Below, one piece after another: positions 19,268 to 29,674 of a stretch of DNA of 64,000 nucleotides (the stretch's first letter is position 1; every line of letters begins with the position of its first letter). Below the pieces are notes generated by a model that saw only the letters and a program-made list of their open reading frames with translations, did not search any database and had not been told where the DNA came from. Source of the DNA: Pseudozyma flocculosa PF-1 (taxonomy: Eukaryota; Basidiomycota; Ustilaginomycetes; Ustilaginales; Ustilaginaceae); NCBI RefSeq assembly GCF_000417875.1, contig NW_006920883.1, positions 195,840-259,839 on the forward strand, given 5' to 3'. The position numbers and the translations under genes are program-made.

Positions 19268-22117
19268 TTACGCCTGCGCAACGCCAAACAGCTGTCGATC
19301 AAGAGGTGCGCATGCATCGTGCAAAACACCACAGGGCATCAGCGGGGCGGTCCGGCGATTCCAGGCGGGCTGCCGATGCACCGTGGCACTACTCACCCCA
19401 GTCAGGTAGCCTTCGTAGTCGTACACGGGCTCTTCGACGCCCTCGACCTGACCCTGGGGCATCGCAGCCTTCAGGTAGTCGATCGAGCCTTGCGGCAGCA
19501 ATGCCAGCCTCAGGTCCAGCTCGGTGACGTACGGCTAGCAGCGCGTGGGTGGGTTACAGGGCGTCAGCGAGCGAATCGGCTTGACAGCTCGGAACCACGA
19601 GCATGCTCACCTTGTCGCCTGCGAGGCCCTGGAACGCCTCCAGCAGCTGGTCTGGCGAGGTCGTGTCCTCGGTGATCTCCCTCTGCGCGGCAGTCGATGC
19701 CAGGTCGAGACGGCGGGCCAATGTCAGCGAGTCGCGCCTTGCGGCTGGCTGACCGTGCCGCCATCCGGCACCTTCCACGGTCGGCACTCACCAAGAACGT
19801 GAGGAACGCATCGTAAGACACCGCCCCGAAGCTCTCCGACAGCTGGAGGTGGATCTGCTCGATGTCCTCTTCCTGTCGGAGGGGAAAGGGCGAAGCCGTC
19901 CGGGTCAGGCACACCGTGCGCTAGGTAGCCGTCGAGCCGCTCCGAGCCTCGACAACACTCTACTCACCGTGTAGATGATTCCAAGGCTGGCGAGCGCCGC
20001 GCCCAGCTCCGCCATGGTGAGCGTGTTGGAAGCGTCCTTGTCAAAGTATCGGAACGTCGACTCAAACTCCTCGAGCTGTGCCGGTGTCAGGTTGGTGTGC
20101 TGCCTCGAGACGATCTGCTCGGTGCCAGGATACGGGCGGACGGTCGTTCGAAAGCGGCTTCTGCATCAGTGCGTTTGCTCCGCTGGCACGGCGAATCCGG
20201 CGCCCCTGTGCAGTACCCACCTGGTTCTCGATAAACGCCAGCTTCTTGTTGACGCTCGTCGTTACGAGCTCGAGCTCAAAGATGAGGTCGTCGACGGTGA
20301 AGATGGTGTGGTCGTTTTCCTCGACGTTGGCCTCGGTGCACTCCTTCTCCACCGCGGCAATTGTTGCCAGATCGTCCTTGAACGGCTCGAGACTCGCCTG
20401 CAGGTGCTTGACCTCGTCCAGCTGACGCTCAAGGTCTCCTTCGAGACCTGCGATGCCGCCGGCAATCTCGCGCAGCCGCCCCTCGAAGTCGTTGGCGGCA
20501 CGGGCAAACTTGAGCCGCAGGTTCTCCTTGGCGTTGCGGATCTCGGCGTTGATGGCCCGGCTCCTTTGCGCCTCGGATCTGGCCAGCGTCTGCCAGGCCG
20601 CATCGATATCGGCCTGAGCGAGGCCCTCGGACGGCACCCACTCGCGCAGGTGGTAGGTCTTGAGCTTGGTCTGGATGTTGCCGAGCAGCGCCGCGAGGTC
20701 GGTCCGCTCGCGCACCCACATGCGCTTGACGCCGTGCTTGTACTCGTTGAACGTCGTCAGCTGTGAGCGAGCGTCGGCGTAGGTGCCGAGGAAGGTCGCT
20801 GCGGCCCAAGCCTGCTGCACGTCGCGCATCGCGTTGATCAGCTGTACAGCAGCGTACGAAGCGGCGCGGGGGGTGGGGCGAGGTATCGCATGTCAGCGAA
20901 GATTCGACGAACGAGGAACGGCAAAGTTGAACGGGCGATCCCTCTGCCCCGTCGGCCGCAGCACTCACCTCTCTCGCCCTCCGCTCGTAGTCCTGCTGCA
21001 TGACCCAGGCGCTCTGCATGACGTCGGCAAAGGTGGCGACCCTGCGGCTGACGACCTCGGCCTGCTCCATGGAGCTGAAAGCATGGAAGTACTGGGCGAC
21101 GTACGTCATGACACTGCGCTCGTCGGGCTTGGCGCGGTCGCAGAGGTCCTCGACGTCGAGCAGCTGCGGAATGCCAAGGTGCTGCTCGGCCACCTCAAAC
21201 GCCTGTCGCGTGCAGGCGTGCGGGTCAGACTTGGGCAGCGCGTCGTAGTTGAGCAGGTCCGGTCGATGGCGGTGGATGAGCGCGCAGAGTGCGAGGCCGT
21301 CTTTGAAGGAGCTGGTGAAGTTGACCACCTCGACCTCCTTGTAGGGGGCCGTCTTGCGCTGGCACCAGAGCAGCAGACCCTCTTTGGCGGTGACACCCTC
21401 CTCGCTGTCGGTGTTCAAAGCCGAAAGGGCGAAGGAAGTCGTCAGCAGCGTCTCGCTACCAAAACTACGGCTGTGCTGCGCTCGCAAGCGGTCTCGTGGC
21501 TCGCTCACCTGATGTCAGCGATCGTGAAGCGCAGAATCAGCGTCCAGATCATTCCGAGGATCAGCTTGAGGTTGCCATCGACAATGTCTGCGGTAGGGAA
21601 AGGCGGGGAAAGTGTGGCCGGATCGGGCAAGGGAGGGGCGTGGCCTGTTCCGTCAGCGTGCTCGGGCCACACGAGGCCTGGGCGTTGTGCGGCGGCCCTC
21701 TCACCTTCTGCCCCGACGTTTGTGAGGACGACGCCGCGGCTCTTGATGAACTCGAGGGCGAGGTTGACGTTTTCGGCCATCTGCACGCGCATCCGCGGCG
21801 TCTTGTAGTAGCGGCCGAGGCTGACGTCGCCCATGATCTCCATGAGCTGGACCAGCTTGACGCCGTCCGACAGGTCGGTGGTGAGCGACGTCATGGGCGG
21901 AATCTGCCTCGATTCGAGCTTGGTATTGAGCCTGGGAGGTCAGAGGGGCGTGTGATCGGATCGATGAGCCATGTGTGGCCATGGTATCAATTCCACAGGC
22001 TTCGAAGCACATCCCCTGGCGAGCCTACCATTTGGTGAAGGTCTTTGCCTGGACCTCTTCCCAGCCTCGATCCTGGTCGGGCAGGCCGACAAGGGTCGAA
22101 GTGCGCTTGTATGCCAT
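19268..22117 (-). CDS. AIN1: Alpha-actinin
   Basis: Ten exons, all with GT-AG borders and consistent phase: 22117-22029, 21931-21705, 21587-21509, 21404-20969, 20841-20221, 20114-19968, 19872-19792, 19682-19611, 19534-19397 and 19291-19268. The product is 637 residues, close to short fungal alpha-actinins. Order: two calponin-homology domains forming the actin-binding module (KTFTKWLNTKLE; LILGMIWTLILRF; GLLLWCQRKT; FKDGLALCALIHRHRPDL), then two spectrin-like helical repeats, then EF-hands. The first EF-hand loop is YFDKDASNTLTMAEL, with a good calcium-binding pattern; the second is degenerate. The C terminus is LFGVAQA, encoded by a 24-nt last exon. The role is crosslinking actin at the cytokinetic ring and actin patches. 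Confidence 0.93.
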
Positions 22118-24060
22118 GTCGAGTCGCGACTGCGGCCGGGGCCTGCGGGACGGGGTCGGTAGGAAGGGTGTGTCGCCTCTCGAAGCCCACGTAGACTCGG
22201 TGGCAAGAGTCGGCCTTGGATCTTCTGAGTGCGGCGAGTGCTGGTGTTGGTGCTGGTGCTACACTGGTGCTACGCCTTCTAGCTGAGCAGCGAGGTGCGG
22301 GCCTCAGCAGATGCCCTAGTGGCGGGCGAGCGATGCGGTCGTGGATGAGCGTGATGCGGTAGATGTGATGGGCGGGCAGTCTGGGTCGAGTAGCGAGCTT
22401 GGTCTGCGGGCAGGCGCGAGGTAAGCTAGGTGGCGAGGGAGGGTCGGAAGAGAGGAGCGGAGGTCAAGTGGAGCGGCGGCCGAGAGAGGGTAGTTAAGTT
22501 GGAAGTTGAGGCGCCGACAAACACACGCGCGCGACCAACGGGGTGTTGGTCTCTCTCTGCTCGAACCCTTTGCCTGCTTGCCTGCTTGCCTGCTTGCCTG
22601 CTTGCCTGCTTGCCTGCTTGCCTGCTTGCCTGCTTGCCTGCTTGCCTGTGTGCTGGCCGGCTGCTTCTTCCATCTCCTCGAAGCTCGCCTGCCCGCCCCT
22701 TAGTTGCCTGCCTCTTCTGCTTCAGGCCCCGGCCCAACCGCCCTCGAAAAATAAAAATAAAAATCCGAAGCAGCGGTCGGCTGCGAGGCACAGGCCACCC
22801 ACCGGCCAGCCTCGCCGCCATTCTCGCCAGGTGCGGGGGCAAGGCCTTGCTTGCTGGCCCTGTCGGACGACGCGCCTCCTCGCAGCCCCGCCTTTTGGCC
22901 GCTCGACCATCGTCGAGCATGGCATCGTCATCACGACGACAGTGGAGACGACGGCGACGGTGACGGCGACGGCGACGGTTGGTGATGGTGGCCGGCCGTT
23001 GCGCGCGTGCTGGCCGTACTCGTGGCCAGCGTACGTTGGCTGCGTGAAACAAGCGGGCGTCGGCGGTGGGCTGTCGGCCCGTCTCCTGAGGAACCCTAGC
23101 CTCGTTGTATCCACCCGCCTGCTTGCCTGCTTGCCTGGCCTGCTGGCTGGGCTGTCTGCAGGGCACGCGCAGCTCGAGCCGCCGACCCGAAGCTGCTGCC
23201 GACCTGCCTAGGCCAGGCCAGGTGTGGCTCTGCCCGCCTTCTTGCTTGTCTTGGCTTGGCCTTAGCTTCTCTTCTTGGCCGGCCCGCCGTTTGGGCGCAG
23301 CCAGCTGATCCGCGCAGCCCGTCGAAGCTGGAACATCCGGCCGGCCTTTGGGCCTGCTCGTACCCACCCCCCTCTCCCCTCCCTCTCTCCCCTCCTCCAA
23401 CCGTCCGGGCGTCGTGGTATCGGCTGCGTCCATCCCACTTGCCCCCTCCCTACCTCTTTGGCCGCACCGCGCCCCTCTTCATCCCCCGTTCTTGGCTCGC
23501 CGCCCCCTACCGCGCGTGCCACGCACTACTGCCCGTTCGACACCTTGGCACGGGCCCTTGTCGACCGGACCGCAGAGACCAAACAGCACGAGGGGTCCGA
23601 TCCCTAATCTCGTGCCTTCGGCTGCCTCGCGATTCGATCCGGCCTGGACCGCTACCACCATCGCACAGCCACCAGGAGTGTCCCGGAAACACGCGACGAT
23701 CCAACGACTCCATCACGACAAGGACACCTAGTTCCGCCCCCGCCAGCGCGAGTCTTGTTATACCCACCCTAGATCGGCACCCGCTCTCTGACGGATCGGA
23801 TCGGCCAAACTTCGCCGCCATCACGAACCCCTCTCACCGCCCAGAATCCACATCTTCCTCTTGTGCCATCTCGCCATCGCACGATCACAATCCGCTGCCG
23901 GTCAGCCAACCAACATCACCGCAGCCGCTGCAGCCGCTTCCCGAACCGACCAGATCCGTCGCTCATGCTCCGTCCCACGCCGAAGAGCCAGGGCAATCAC
24001 CAGCGCGACTGATTCTGGACCGTCACCCCGTTCCAGCTCGACGGCCGAGATACCCTTCCG
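22118..24060. other. Divergent intergenic region, alpha-actinin and 762-residue protein
   Basis: About 1.9 kb containing the promoters of both flanking genes. A pyrimidine-rich strand near 23370-23470 may belong to the 5' UTR of the plus-strand gene. ORFs here look fortuitous, apart from repeat-encoded ones. Confidence 0.45.
22573..22644. repeat. CCTGCTTG minisatellite
   Basis: Nine perfect 8-bp copies about 460 bp upstream of the alpha-actinin start codon. Read in frame it would encode a Cys/Leu/Ala repeat, which explains several spurious ORFs here. Confidence 0.9.
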
Positions 24061-26349
24061 ATGAAGGCCCTCTTCTCCGGCTTCGGAAGGAAGGGCGCCG
24101 CTCACTCCCCCGCCGGCGCATCGACAAAAGAGGGCCCCTCGCCATCTCCTCCTAGCCACGCCGACCAGCCTCGCACCCCGCTTCGCCACTCCCAGGCGAA
24201 CAACCACATTTCCGAGAAGCCCGTCCACATCGTGGCCACCCAGAGCAGAGGCGGCGACATCGGCGCGGCCCCCGCACCGACCAGCTCGGCCTGGCGAACT
24301 GACTCCAGAGAAGGCGGTCAGGGTGGCCACGGCGGGGCAAATGGAGCGACGACCGCCGGCGGCAGCAGCAGCAATGGCGTGGGCAGCGGATCAGATTGGA
24401 GCTCCCGTCTGGCAGGCACGATACGAGGGTCGACGCGACGCAGAAAGGAGCGCGGCAAGCTGTCGAGGGACGAGGAGCTGCTGCCGCCGCATGAGGTGCA
24501 TGCCATCGGTGAGCCGGGCAACCGCCACCCGCCTTCGAGCTACCGCAATCCGTCCACGCCGCGCAGGGACAGCGCTCGCTCGGATCCGTACGAGGAAGCC
24601 TTCGTCAAGTCTGCAGCTCAGATCGAGCCGCCACTACCGTCGCCCACGGCGGCCAAGCCGCCGAGCCGCTCGTCTTCCTTTCGCAGGAAGATGTCCGCGG
24701 GTCCACGCGCTCACAACGAGCCCTCCTCGAGCACCTTGACGCTGAGGACGTTGAAGTACCCGCCGTCATCTTCGCGGTCGCCTGCTCGTCCGATGTCGGC
24801 TCAAAGCGACGCGAGGACGTCGAATGCATCGTTTGACGGATCCAACCAGAGCGGGTCCGCCCAGCATCGACTCGGCGAGAGGAACGTCTTCGGCTTCGGC
24901 AGCGCCGAAAGCAACGGGCATAGCTCCCCGTCATCAGCGCCTGCAGCCACGGCTCCGCCGCCGCCGCCTCCTCCGATGACGTCCGAGGAGCTGGCGAACA
25001 AGCTCAACGAGCTGGCCGTCTCCAATGCCGACGGTCTGCTGAGCGACGACGAGTACCGAACGCTCCGAGCGGGACTCTTCGAAAAGATGATGCAGTTGAA
25101 CCAGGAGTCGATGCAGGTGCCGCAGGAGCCCAACGTGGGAGGCCTCGGGGCTATGGCAGCATCCATCGGGTCCAGAGTCGAAGCCGGTCATGCCGGTGCG
25201 GATCCCGCCGCCGAGGCTCGCAGCGTCGTCAGCCAGCACCGAGAAGACGGGCGAGCGCCGACGCACGCCAGCCTCAAGGCGTCGAGCTCGCGCAATTCGA
25301 CGCTGGGCAACGTCTCGAGCTTCTTCCGCCGCGGCGGCCAACCCGTCCAGAAGCAGTTGAGCGGAGACTCGCTGCTGGGTAGCCCGACCAAGGGGTTCGA
25401 AGACCGAAGGACGGTCTACAACTCGGCGCCCTCGCTCCTCTCGAGCGGCGACGGCCACTCGGCGCGGCCGAGTTCGTTCCACACCCACTACTCGAACCCG
25501 GCCAGGTCGAGCCGCGCCTCGACCCTCAGCCGCTTCCGCGCCGGCAGCCAATCGAAGCGTCTTCAGGCCGAAGTCATGGCCGCCGACATGGAGCGATCCT
25601 ACTCGGCGGCGAGGAGCGCCCGGTCGCTGCGGGCCCAGTCGACTCACGACGCTCCGCTTGCGGCCACGGCCTCGACACGTTCCGGGCCCGGCAAGTTTGG
25701 ATCGAGCGGCACTCTCCCGGCGAGCGTCAGCTCCTCCGGCAAGCTGGCGGGCTCCCACGACAGCGAGGGCTCCACCACCGCCGCCGACCTCTTCGGCGTC
25801 GACTATGCCGAAAAGTCGTCGGCCGAGATCCGCGCCGAGATTGCCGTGGTCCAGGCCGAGGGGAGCCGGCTGCTGGACACCTTTGACGGCCTCGAGCAGA
25901 CCGTGATCGGCAAGTACCGCATCGACTACGCTGTCCTCAAACGCGCCGTCGACGAGGTCAAGGGCGAGGCGGGCGGCGGCGGCCACCACCCTCCTCTCGG
26001 CGGCGGGCCGGGGCGCGTGCCGCCGTCTTCCTACCGGCCGCCTCGAGCCTCGAGCCTGTCGCGGCGGTCGTCGGCCCCCGGCGCCTCCACCGGCGGCGAG
26101 GCCTCCGTCGATGGAGCCAGCCTCTCGGCGTCGAGGCATCAGTTTGGCGCGGCCATGACCTCGTCGCTCAGCGCCGACGACGCCGACGGCGGCGCTGCGG
26201 CCGTGGACCACGAGGTCGAGGCGCTCAAGGCTGAGCTGCGCGAGGTGCTCGAGAAGCGCGACCGTGTGCTGATGCGCTACGAGGAGCGGACCTCGTTCCT
26301 GCGCAGCAAGCTGCGCAGCGCCACGATCCGCGAGGGCCTGCTCAGGTAG
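24061..26349 (+). CDS. Unrecognised disordered protein with SHOCT-like and coiled-coil segments
   Basis: Single exon, 762 residues, starting MKALFSGFGRKG. I do not recognise the family. Most of the sequence is Ser/Gly/Pro/Arg-rich and probably disordered, with many basic-Ser sites. Two ordered parts stand out. Near residues 300-350 is ELANKLNELAV..GLLSDDEYRTLRAGLFEKMM, which resembles a SHOCT-type short helical motif. Near residues 580-625 is a helical segment (EIRAEIAVVQAEGSRLLDTF, then DGLEQTVIGKYRIDYAVLKR). The C terminus is a coiled coil (VEALKAELREVLEKRDRVLM). A polyproline stretch precedes the SHOCT-like part. The layout suggests a cytoskeletal or signalling scaffold, but this is inference only. 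Confidence 0.7.
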   Translation: MKALFSGFGRKGAAHSPAGASTKEGPSPSPPSHADQPRTPLRHSQANNHISEKPVHIVATQSRGGDIGAAPAPTSSAWRTDSREGGQGGHGGANGATTAGGSSSNGVGSGSDWSSRLAGTIRGSTRRRKERGKLSRDEELLPPHEVHAIGEPGNRHPPSSYRNPSTPRRDSARSDPYEEAFVKSAAQIEPPLPSPTAAKPPSRSSSFRRKMSAGPRAHNEPSSSTLTLRTLKYPPSSSRSPARPMSAQSDARTSNASFDGSNQSGSAQHRLGERNVFGFGSAESNGHSSPSSAPAATAPPPPPPPMTSEELANKLNELAVSNADGLLSDDEYRTLRAGLFEKMMQLNQESMQVPQEPNVGGLGAMAASIGSRVEAGHAGADPAAEARSVVSQHREDGRAPTHASLKASSSRNSTLGNVSSFFRRGGQPVQKQLSGDSLLGSPTKGFEDRRTVYNSAPSLLSSGDGHSARPSSFHTHYSNPARSSRASTLSRFRAGSQSKRLQAEVMAADMERSYSAARSARSLRAQSTHDAPLAATASTRSGPGKFGSSGTLPASVSSSGKLAGSHDSEGSTTAADLFGVDYAEKSSAEIRAEIAVVQAEGSRLLDTFDGLEQTVIGKYRIDYAVLKRAVDEVKGEAGGGGHHPPLGGGPGRVPPSSYRPPRASSLSRRSSAPGASTGGEASVDGASLSASRHQFGAAMTSSLSADDADGGAAAVDHEVEALKAELREVLEKRDRVLMRYEERTSFLRSKLRSATIREGLLR

Positions 26350-26890
26350 GGAGGGCCCCCGCCCAGAACCGTGAAGCCGGCCTCCCTGCCCGTTCTTCTT
26401 GTCGAGGGTTCGCCCCTCCTCGGTCCCCATCCCCTGCTTTGTTTTACCCAGGATCTTCTTTCGCTTTCTTCCTCCTCCTCCTCCTCCGTCCTTGCCATCC
26501 CCCCCTTCTCTTTTCTCCCTTCCTCCTGTAATACTAGAGCACACGGGCCTTTCCCCCACGTTGATCCATGCAAGGACTGACCTCGACGCCCGGCCTCGCA
26601 CCGGTGGTCCTCGCTCCTCCATCCCTTCCTCGTGGTCTGAGGCGGCGTGAGTGTGAGCCTCTTTGGGATGCGAGACGGCGTGAGAGCAAGCAAGGGCGCA
26701 AAGAGCGGTGGGATGGCGCGCACGGCTGAGTGGGGAGGGGAGCGGCATCTCGTCATGGTTCGTTTGCAAGGAAGAGGAAAAGGAGGGGCTCAACAAGGCC
26801 GGGCCGAGGATGGACGTCCATCCGTTTCCTGGTGATTGGACGCAGGGTTTCTGGTAGGGCCGTCGGTCGGTCGGTCTTGCCCCATCGTCG

Positions 26891-26925
26891 CTGCGCTGCT
26901 GCTGCTGCTGCTGCTGCCGCCGCCG
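26891..26925. repeat. CTG/CCG trinucleotide run
   Basis: About seven CTG units followed by CCG units, in the convergent region between the 762-residue gene and cofilin (26350-27008). Nothing else notable was seen in that 660-bp spacer. Confidence 0.8.
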
Positions 26926-27008
26926 ATGCAGCATGGGCGGTGGCTGCGGTCTTGTACGGATCTCCCGGGCGACCGGGCTGACGGCGTCGTCGCTGCTGCG
27001 GAGGCGGT

Positions 27009-27910
27009 TTAGAACGAGCCACGGTCGACCTTCTCGAGGACTGCAGGAGCAGGCAGAGTGCAGACGCACGAGTCAAGCCAACGAGGTCAGCATCGCGCCG
27101 GGCGCGCTGGGCCATTGCACGCTACTCACCAGTCTCGTAGGAGACCTCGCTGAAGTCGGTGCCCTGGATCTCGGTCGAGATGCCGACGAGCGACTTTCGC
27201 AGGGCGTCCTTGGACGAGGCGTAGATCATCTTCTGCTTGATCTTGGCGTCATCTGGCGACCTGTAGGATGGGAGAGGGGCGAAAAGCGGACAGCGTTCGG
27301 AGGCGGGTCGAAGCGCGGCGGGCTCATGTGTCAGAATCGCCAGCGAGAACAGCCTGGCTGGTCTGGTTGGAGCTGGAACGGCGAGCGAGGGAAGCTAGAC
27401 CCCATCGGATCGAAGCCAGCTCGCCCGCCTGCCTGCCAGCCAAACAGACCCCTGCGGGCGGCCCACTCACCAGGCAAAGAAGCAGATCTTGTTCCTCTTT
27501 CCGGCGCCCTCCTTCTCGAACTCAAAGTCGTAGATGGCCCATCGGCACTCGGTCGGCGGGAGCTGGGCGATGAACTCATCGTAGTCGGACGAGCTGGACG
27601 TCTTCTCGACAATGATCTCGGTGTTGTCGTTGTTGATGGCATAGATGATGAACTTGGCCTGCTTCTTGAGCTTGAGCTCCTGGAACTGCGAGATGCAGTC
27701 CTGGTGGACCTTGACGCCGGACGACTGTCATGTCATGTGTCGAGGGGCCGAAGGATCAGGCAGCGTCGGAGGGATCGATGGGCCGGCGGCAGGGAAAAGA
27801 GTCGAAGCGAGGCGCAATGGACGCACGGTCAGCTCCGCGGGGGCCATGCCACGAGGGCGCACGCTCGAGCAGCCCGAGGTGGACAGCAAGCGATGCGATG
27901 GACGTACCAT
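27009..27910 (-). CDS. COF1: Cofilin / ADF
   Basis: Four exons: 27910-27908 (the ATG alone), 27724-27471, 27260-27130 and 27040-27009. Introns are 183, 210 and 89 bp. The product is 139 residues, typical of fungal cofilin: [20 protein letters not shown], then [64 protein letters not shown] and [14 protein letters not shown]. The N-terminal Ser after Met, the family's regulatory phosphosite, and the long actin-binding helix ([20 protein letters not shown]) are present. Cofilin severs and depolymerises ADP-actin filaments. It diverges from RNR1 across 1.76 kb of regulatory DNA. Confidence 0.95.
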
Positions 27911-28881
27911 GGTGGGAGATGTGAGCGGAAAGGGTGCGGGTTGGTGGTGGTGGAGGTGGTGTCGGGTGCTGAGGGGTCAGAAGGATCGATCGGACGGGGG
28001 AGCGTGTGATGGGAGGTCGGAAGGCGGTGTTGATTGGTGTCGGTTGGCCGGGTGGCCGGGGGCCCCCAGCCTGGCTCTGCCTGTCTACCTGCCTGCCTGC
28101 GTGCATTCGTCGGACGAGGGCGCCGGGGCTGCTCGTTCTCTCTGAGCTCGGACCTGGTCTTCCCCCTGGCCTGCCCTTGCCCTAGCCTGTGCCTGCGCCT
28201 GCGCCTGCGCCTTGCCTGGCCGCCCGGCTGGCGATGGGGGCGTCACGACATCCCGTGTGCGCCTCGCCTGTCCTGGTCTGCCGGCCTGCTGCCTGACCCC
28301 CGCGTGTTGGTCCGGGAGCCGGACGTCGAGGAGGCGGGGCAGCAGCGCGCCGAGGTGATCGAATTGCGCATCGGCTCGGGGCCGAGCAAGGGCGCTCCTC
28401 AGGGTCCCTGCAGGCGGGCGGGTGTTTCTGGGCTGGCCCATGTAGCGAGGCTGGGCCGGCCTGCCGCGCCCAACTGCACCTCCAGGCCTCTCTGGACACT
28501 GCCGCTGGATGCTTGGCCAGGGCTGTGCTGACCCTTGGCAAGTTGGCTGACCGCTCCTCGGAGGAAGGGATCCTCGAGTAGTCGGACGCTTACCGGCGGA
28601 AGGTGGCGAGGTGGACAGCTCGACCTGCGCCGGAAGGCTCCCGTAGGGCCTGGCGGGACTCACACAGCGCGCAGACTGACCGAGGGTGGCGTCGAGAGCA
28701 TGGCCAAGCTAAGAAGGTAGGCCAATCGAGATGCCGGCTGCAGCGCACGTACGCTTGCTGGCAAGCCCACTACTCTGAAGGCCGCATATTCAGGCTCGAG
28801 GCCCGGCCTGACGAGGCTCAGCCGGGCGCGACCATCGACCGAGGCTCGGGCACGAGTTCGGGCGGCGAACAAGGCCTGCCC

Positions 28882-28908
28882 GGCCTGGCCTGGCCTGGCC
28901 TGGCCTGG
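28882..28908. repeat. CCTGG tandem repeat
   Basis: Five consecutive CCTGG-type units in the cofilin/RNR1 spacer. Looser copies recur at about 29215-29245 and 29300-29330. Confidence 0.75.
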
Positions 28909-28930
28909 GGCGGGCCGTCGAATTCCATCT

Positions 28931-28945
28931 ACGCGTGCGACGCGT
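28931..28945. promoter_or_regulatory. Pair of ACGCGT (MCB-type) boxes upstream of RNR1
   Basis: Two perfect palindromic ACGCGT hexamers at 28931-28936 and 28940-28945, spaced by three bases, 730 bp upstream of the RNR1 start. ACGCGT is the binding site of the fungal G1/S factor MBF, whose classic targets include ribonucleotide reductase. Site identity is seen directly; function is inferred. Confidence 0.5.
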
Positions 28946-29674
28946 CCGTGATTTGCCTGCTGAACTCGATGAAGTCACAGAAGAGCTGGGCGGCTGGCTG
29001 GCCGGCCTGGTAAGCTTGCAAAGAGCCGGGCGGGGCCAGGCTGTTCAGCGACCTTCGCCCTTGTGAGGCGGACGGCCCGGCGCGTCAGCGAATTTCCCCT
29101 TCTTCTGCTCACTCAACGCGACAAACGCGCGAAAACCTTCGGCGGGACGCGCGCGCGTGCGTGGTTTTTCTCAAACGGCGTTAAGGCTGGCCAGCAGGCT
29201 GAGGCCAGGCCGAGGCCAGCCAGCCAGCCAGCCAAGCCAGGCAGGCGAGAAAGCGGCTCGATCTGTTGCTCTCCCTTTCTCAGCCGCCGTCGCGTCGAGG
29301 GCCTGGGCTGGCCTGGCCTGGCGGGCAGGCCGGCTTGGCTTAAAAAGACGACGCCTCCCCCCAACCAACACCTCACCACCTCCCACCATTCACCTGTCCC
29401 CTTCCCCCTCCGCCATCGCTCCTGCAGCCTTTCTCCCTCGTCTTCTTAGCCATCGCTGTTATACTCCTTACGAGCAGCAGCGCCACCGCCTTGACAAGCG
29501 CGCGCCACCACCACCACCGCCATCTCGCCTCGCCTCGCCGCCACCGCCGCAACGCCACCTCAACCGAGTCGAAGCACACCGCTCTCCTGGAGACAGCGCA
29601 GGTGCAGGCATATCCCGCCCCCCTTTCACCACCGTACCGCCAGGTGAAACCCCCATAGCACATCGTCGCCCACG

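Larger units (their letters stand above)
27911..29674. other. Divergent cofilin/RNR1 intergenic region
   Basis: 1.76 kb with CCTGG-type repeats and a pyrimidine-rich leader of about 300 bp just upstream of RNR1. A cluster of CGCG-containing elements lies at about 29115-29160, including GCGCGAAAAC, which fits the SBF-type CNCGAAA pattern. No gene seen. Confidence 0.5.
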
